Of a stretch of DNA of 64,000 nt, positions 61,411-64,000 are shown piece by piece. The notes beneath the pieces are model-generated. The model had not been told where the DNA came from. It saw only the letters and a program-made list of their open reading frames with translations, and made no database searches. The translations under genes were made by a program, and so were the position numbers. Every line of letters starts with the position of its first letter. Position 1 is the first letter of the stretch. Origin of the DNA: Botryotinia globosa (Eukaryota > Ascomycota > Leotiomycetes > Helotiales > Sclerotiniaceae); the NCBI GenBank assembly GCA_014898425.1, contig RCSZ01000017.1, forward strand, positions 930,001-994,000, given 5' to 3'.

Positions 61411-63133
61411 CTGTATATATCTCGTATATATAAAATATCAATATTCCAAGCTAGATAGATATCGGTATGTGGTTACTTGTTCTTTCTACTACTTGATATT
61501 TGACTCTTTACTCTACTACATCTACTCTACTATACAATAAATAACCTTTCCAACTGCCACCTCCCACCTCCTACCTTCTACCTCCTACCTATCTACCACA
61601 CCACCTATCTACCCACCTACCCACCTACCCAACCATATCTAACAACTCACCACAACGAAACTCTCAACCAAGAGCCAAGTCCCCAAGACCGTAAGAGCCA
61701 AGTTGACCCCCGAGAAGAACAAAGAAAGTCCCCGTATGAATCAGACCGACGAGACGAAGCATATCGCCATGGTCAAAGATGAAGAGCTTCAATTTATTTG
61801 TAAAGTAGATGTGTGTATTATTACAGTATTACGGATTCCATCAACTTGTATCATGTTTAATGTATTCCAAGGTTATATGGAGATCCATCCTCTCTTTCCA
61901 TCCACCATCCATCAGCCACAGCCACAATCATCAATACCGGTATCACTCAGGTCACTCTCACTCTCACCCCAAACAAAAGAAAGAAAAAAGAAGAAAAAAG
62001 AAGAAAAGAAAAGAAGAGAAAGGAAAAAGAAAAGAAAAATCTATTTTCAGTAGCATCCAGCTGTTGGATTCTGTACCTATTGGCAATTGCATACACGCAC
62101 GGTACACCTATCTATGCATGCCCTGTCCCTCTCCCTCTCCCTCTCACCTGTGGACCTAGTAGACTAGTAGTGGGCCTACTAGTGGGCCTATTAGTGGACC
62201 TACTAGTGTATTCTCATTAAAACTAATCTTCATTGAGATCCTGCCACCCCTGGATACTTCTCAATTAATTATGGGCATCATTTTCAAGGGTCTTGACTCT
62301 TGAGGTTCCTCTTTGTTTCTCATAAATGAGGAGGTGATATTATACAAAGTATATACAAAGTACCTACAGAGTATATACCTACAGAGTATATAATACCTCC
62401 AAAAGCACATCTGAGTTTATCTACCCATTCATTCATCTATTCATCCATGTTTTTATATTTGCATAACCCATCCATCTGAATCATCTTCTGCAACCCAGAT
62501 AGAGATCTCTGAAACCACGCTTTCTCATTCATTCAACCACTCCCACTGCAAGAACAAAAGAACAAATCTCATCTCTCTCCTCTCTCCTCTCTCCTCTCGC
62601 AAAGTCAGGTTTGCAACTACCATATCTACATATACTTTGTATATATATCTACCCCTCACTCACCTCGTATCATCATCTCCTTCAATTTTACTTTTTTACA
62701 CACAAACGCACACACACAGACTCCGAACTTTCACATGTGCGTACGACATCGGTTGGCGCTGCTTCCAGGTTATCCTATTAGGTAGGTATCCTATCTATAC
62801 CCATCTAAATCTAATACATAGAGTAGCTCAGCCTCGCTCGTTCATGGAGTTGGGTCGGCTGGCTGGGTAGGAAGTGTCTAGATAGTTACCCGAGTGAGCA
62901 AGCCATGTATTGTATTATATATTTACGTATTCATTGGGATATTGTTTATATTATATTATATTTTGTATCTTGTCTATGCTATTATATCACATGTCTGTCT
63001 AACATAACACTGATCTGATATAGCGTTTTAATCTTACTATATTATTAAAAGATAAAGATTAAGATATAAAGAAAGACGAAAGAAAGAAGAGAGTAGATAT
63101 ATCATTAATAAATAGATATCTTATATCTTACTA
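60579..63133. other. AT-rich intergenic region
   Basis: About 2.5 kb upstream of the PI4P 5-kinase gene. It holds the kinase promoter, a TATG/TATA microsatellite at 61177-61405 and pyrimidine-rich runs. No gene is supported; open frames are low in complexity. Confidence 0.5.
61177..61405. repeat. TATG/TATT/TATA microsatellite
   Basis: About 230 nt of alternating TATG, TATT and TATA tetramers, ending in a TA run. The repetitive Tyr/Met/Cys/Ile frames on the plus strand are by-products. Confidence 0.9.
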
Positions 63134-63138
63134 GATAG
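63134..63138. repeat. left target-site duplication GATAG
   Basis: GATAG directly precedes the TG of the left LTR and matches the 5 nt after the right LTR (63695-63699). Confidence 0.85.
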
Positions 63139-63281
63139 TGTTAGGATATATATATAGTAATAAGCTATCAGGACTTCAATCCCTGATACTGTGCCTTTTA
63201 AGGTCAGATTGCATGCGTAGCGTAGTAGTAAAGCTTATAACTTCTATTGATTCCATATGAATTGGTTCCATACACGTGACA
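63139..63281 (+). repeat. left LTR of the TRIM-like element
   Basis: 143 bp, TG...CA ends. It aligns to the right LTR without gaps, with 14 differences, all transitions. It contains a tRNA-D-arm-like segment, GTAGCGTAGTAGTAAAGC, which is not a tRNA gene. Confidence 0.88.
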
Positions 63282-63536
63282 GAGTATCAAGGATTAAGAA
63301 GTGGATATAGTTCTGGGATCTCTGATTTGGACTTGCTGGATTGGGAATAGATTTTCCTAATAAAAAGTGGGTCAGAGGCGAAGATATACTGCCTAATAAT
63401 TGAATATTCTGAATTCATTAATAATTGATTATTAATAATGAAAATATAACTAATACAATTGTATATTATATATCATATAGTTAACTATATAAATAAATAT
63501 CTTTATAATTATTAGCCTTTTCGGGATGAAAAGAAT

Positions 63537-63548
63537 AAAAGAGGGGAG
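63537..63548 (+). other. polypurine tract of the TRIM-like element
   Basis: AAAAGAGGGGAG, followed by TTC and then the TG of the right LTR. The position and composition are those expected for plus-strand priming. Confidence 0.65.
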
Positions 63549-63551
63549 TTC

Positions 63552-63694
63552 TGTTAGGATATATATATAGTAATAAGTTATCAGAATTTCAATCCCTAAT
63601 ACTGTACCTTTTAAGATCAGATTGCGTGCATGGCATAGTGGTAAAGCTTATAACTTCTATTGGTTCCATATGAATTGGTTCCATGCATGTGACA
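63552..63694 (+). repeat. right LTR of the TRIM-like element
   Basis: 143 bp, TG...CA ends, the same length as the left LTR with no indel between them. It is followed at once by the target-site duplication. Confidence 0.88.
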
Positions 63695-63699
63695 GATAG
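63695..63699. repeat. right target-site duplication GATAG
   Basis: GATAG directly after the CA of the right LTR; identical to 63134-63138. Confidence 0.85.
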
Positions 63700-63831
63700 A
63701 TACTAGATACGTACTTATAAATTAATCTATTTCTTATTATTCATTCTAGATATTAGATTTTAGTTTCTTGATATTATAAAGTAAGTAGGTGTATTATATA
63801 TATATATATAATATATGTATATCGCTCTATT

Positions 63832-63870
<39 letters not shown>

Positions 63871-64000
63871 TCTACTCATTCATTTACTCATTCATTTATT
63901 ACTTATTCATTTACTCATTTATTATTCATTAATTTAATCATTCATTTATTACTCATTCATTTACTCATTTATTTATTTATTCATCTATTTATTTATTTAT
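63700..64000. other. AT-rich tail with TTTA/TTCA repeats
   Basis: An AT-rich end of the window, with a TTTA run at 63835-63870 and degenerate TTCA/TTTA units to the end. No gene. Confidence 0.6.

Larger units (their letters stand above)
63139..63694 (+). mobile_element. TRIM-like miniature LTR retrotransposon
   Basis: A complete 556-bp element. Two direct repeats of 143 bp (63139-63281 and 63552-63694) start with TGTTAGG and end with GTGACA, so they have the TG...CA ends of LTRs. A 270-bp non-coding AT-rich interior lies between them. Just before the right repeat is a purine tract (AAAAGAGGGGAG, 63537-63548) in the position of a polypurine tract, which gives the plus orientation. A 5-bp duplication GATAG flanks both sides. 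There is no gag or pol frame. It fits terminal-repeat retrotransposons in miniature, which depend on enzymes of full-length elements. I could not place a convincing primer-binding site. Confidence 0.85.

Noticed and set aside
61187..61540. 117-codon Tyr/Met/Cys/Ile frame
   Set aside because: Translation of the TATG/TATA microsatellite; three overlapping frames look alike.
63205..63660. tRNA-like A-box words (GGCATAGTGG and related) in the terminal repeats
   Set aside because: No anticodon arm or acceptor pairing follows; the segments are parts of the two LTRs.

Overview
This window looks like nuclear DNA of a filamentous ascomycete. The genes carry short GT-AG introns (about 49-114 nt), several with CTAAC or CTAAT branch-point motifs. 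The proteins are typical of Pezizomycotina: HET domains, a NACHT STAND protein, a Zn2Cys6 factor and NADPH oxidase B. The intergenic DNA is long and full of microsatellites. From the NoxB, FEN1 and MSS4-type sequences I infer a Leotiomycete, most likely of the Botrytis/Sclerotinia group. That is recognition from memory, not a database result.

Layout. 1-8713 is a gene-poor stretch of simple repeats with one degenerate tRNA-like sequence. 8714-27385 is an accessory-looking block: a HET protein (minus), a large disordered protein (plus), the Golgi protein SYS1 (minus), an F-box protein (plus), a second HET protein (plus), a Zn2Cys6 transcription factor (plus) and a NACHT STAND protein (plus). 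28253-32913 holds a four-helix membrane protein and two single-pass membrane proteins, all on the minus strand. 36276-48303 is housekeeping: NoxB (minus), a Ubc4/5-type E2 (minus), glutaryl-CoA dehydrogenase (minus) and FEN1 (plus). A compound TTTA/TATC microsatellite of about 390 bp follows. 49962-55855 encodes a disordered coiled-coil protein and an uncharacterised protein in tandem on the minus strand. 57552-60578 is a PI4P 5-kinase of the MSS4 type (minus). The AT-rich right end carries a complete miniature LTR element (TRIM) with intact target-site duplication.

Genes working together. The clearest functional grouping is the left block, where two HET-domain genes and a NACHT gene lie within 19 kb. 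These families are associated with heterokaryon incompatibility and fungal NLR-like self/non-self recognition. SYS1 sits inside the block and is probably not part of that function. The housekeeping genes show no operon-like logic. FEN1 and glutaryl-CoA dehydrogenase are divergently transcribed from about 630 bp.

Most notable: a 5-nt micro-exon in FEN1 that carries the codon of catalytic Asp34; the TRIM element, whose two LTRs differ only by transitions; two tandem minus-strand genes separated by one in-frame TAA; and a probable alternative or frameshifted 3' end on the coiled-coil gene, leading to a Trp-rich membrane-like tail. All splice sites were assigned by eye from consensus and reading-frame continuity.
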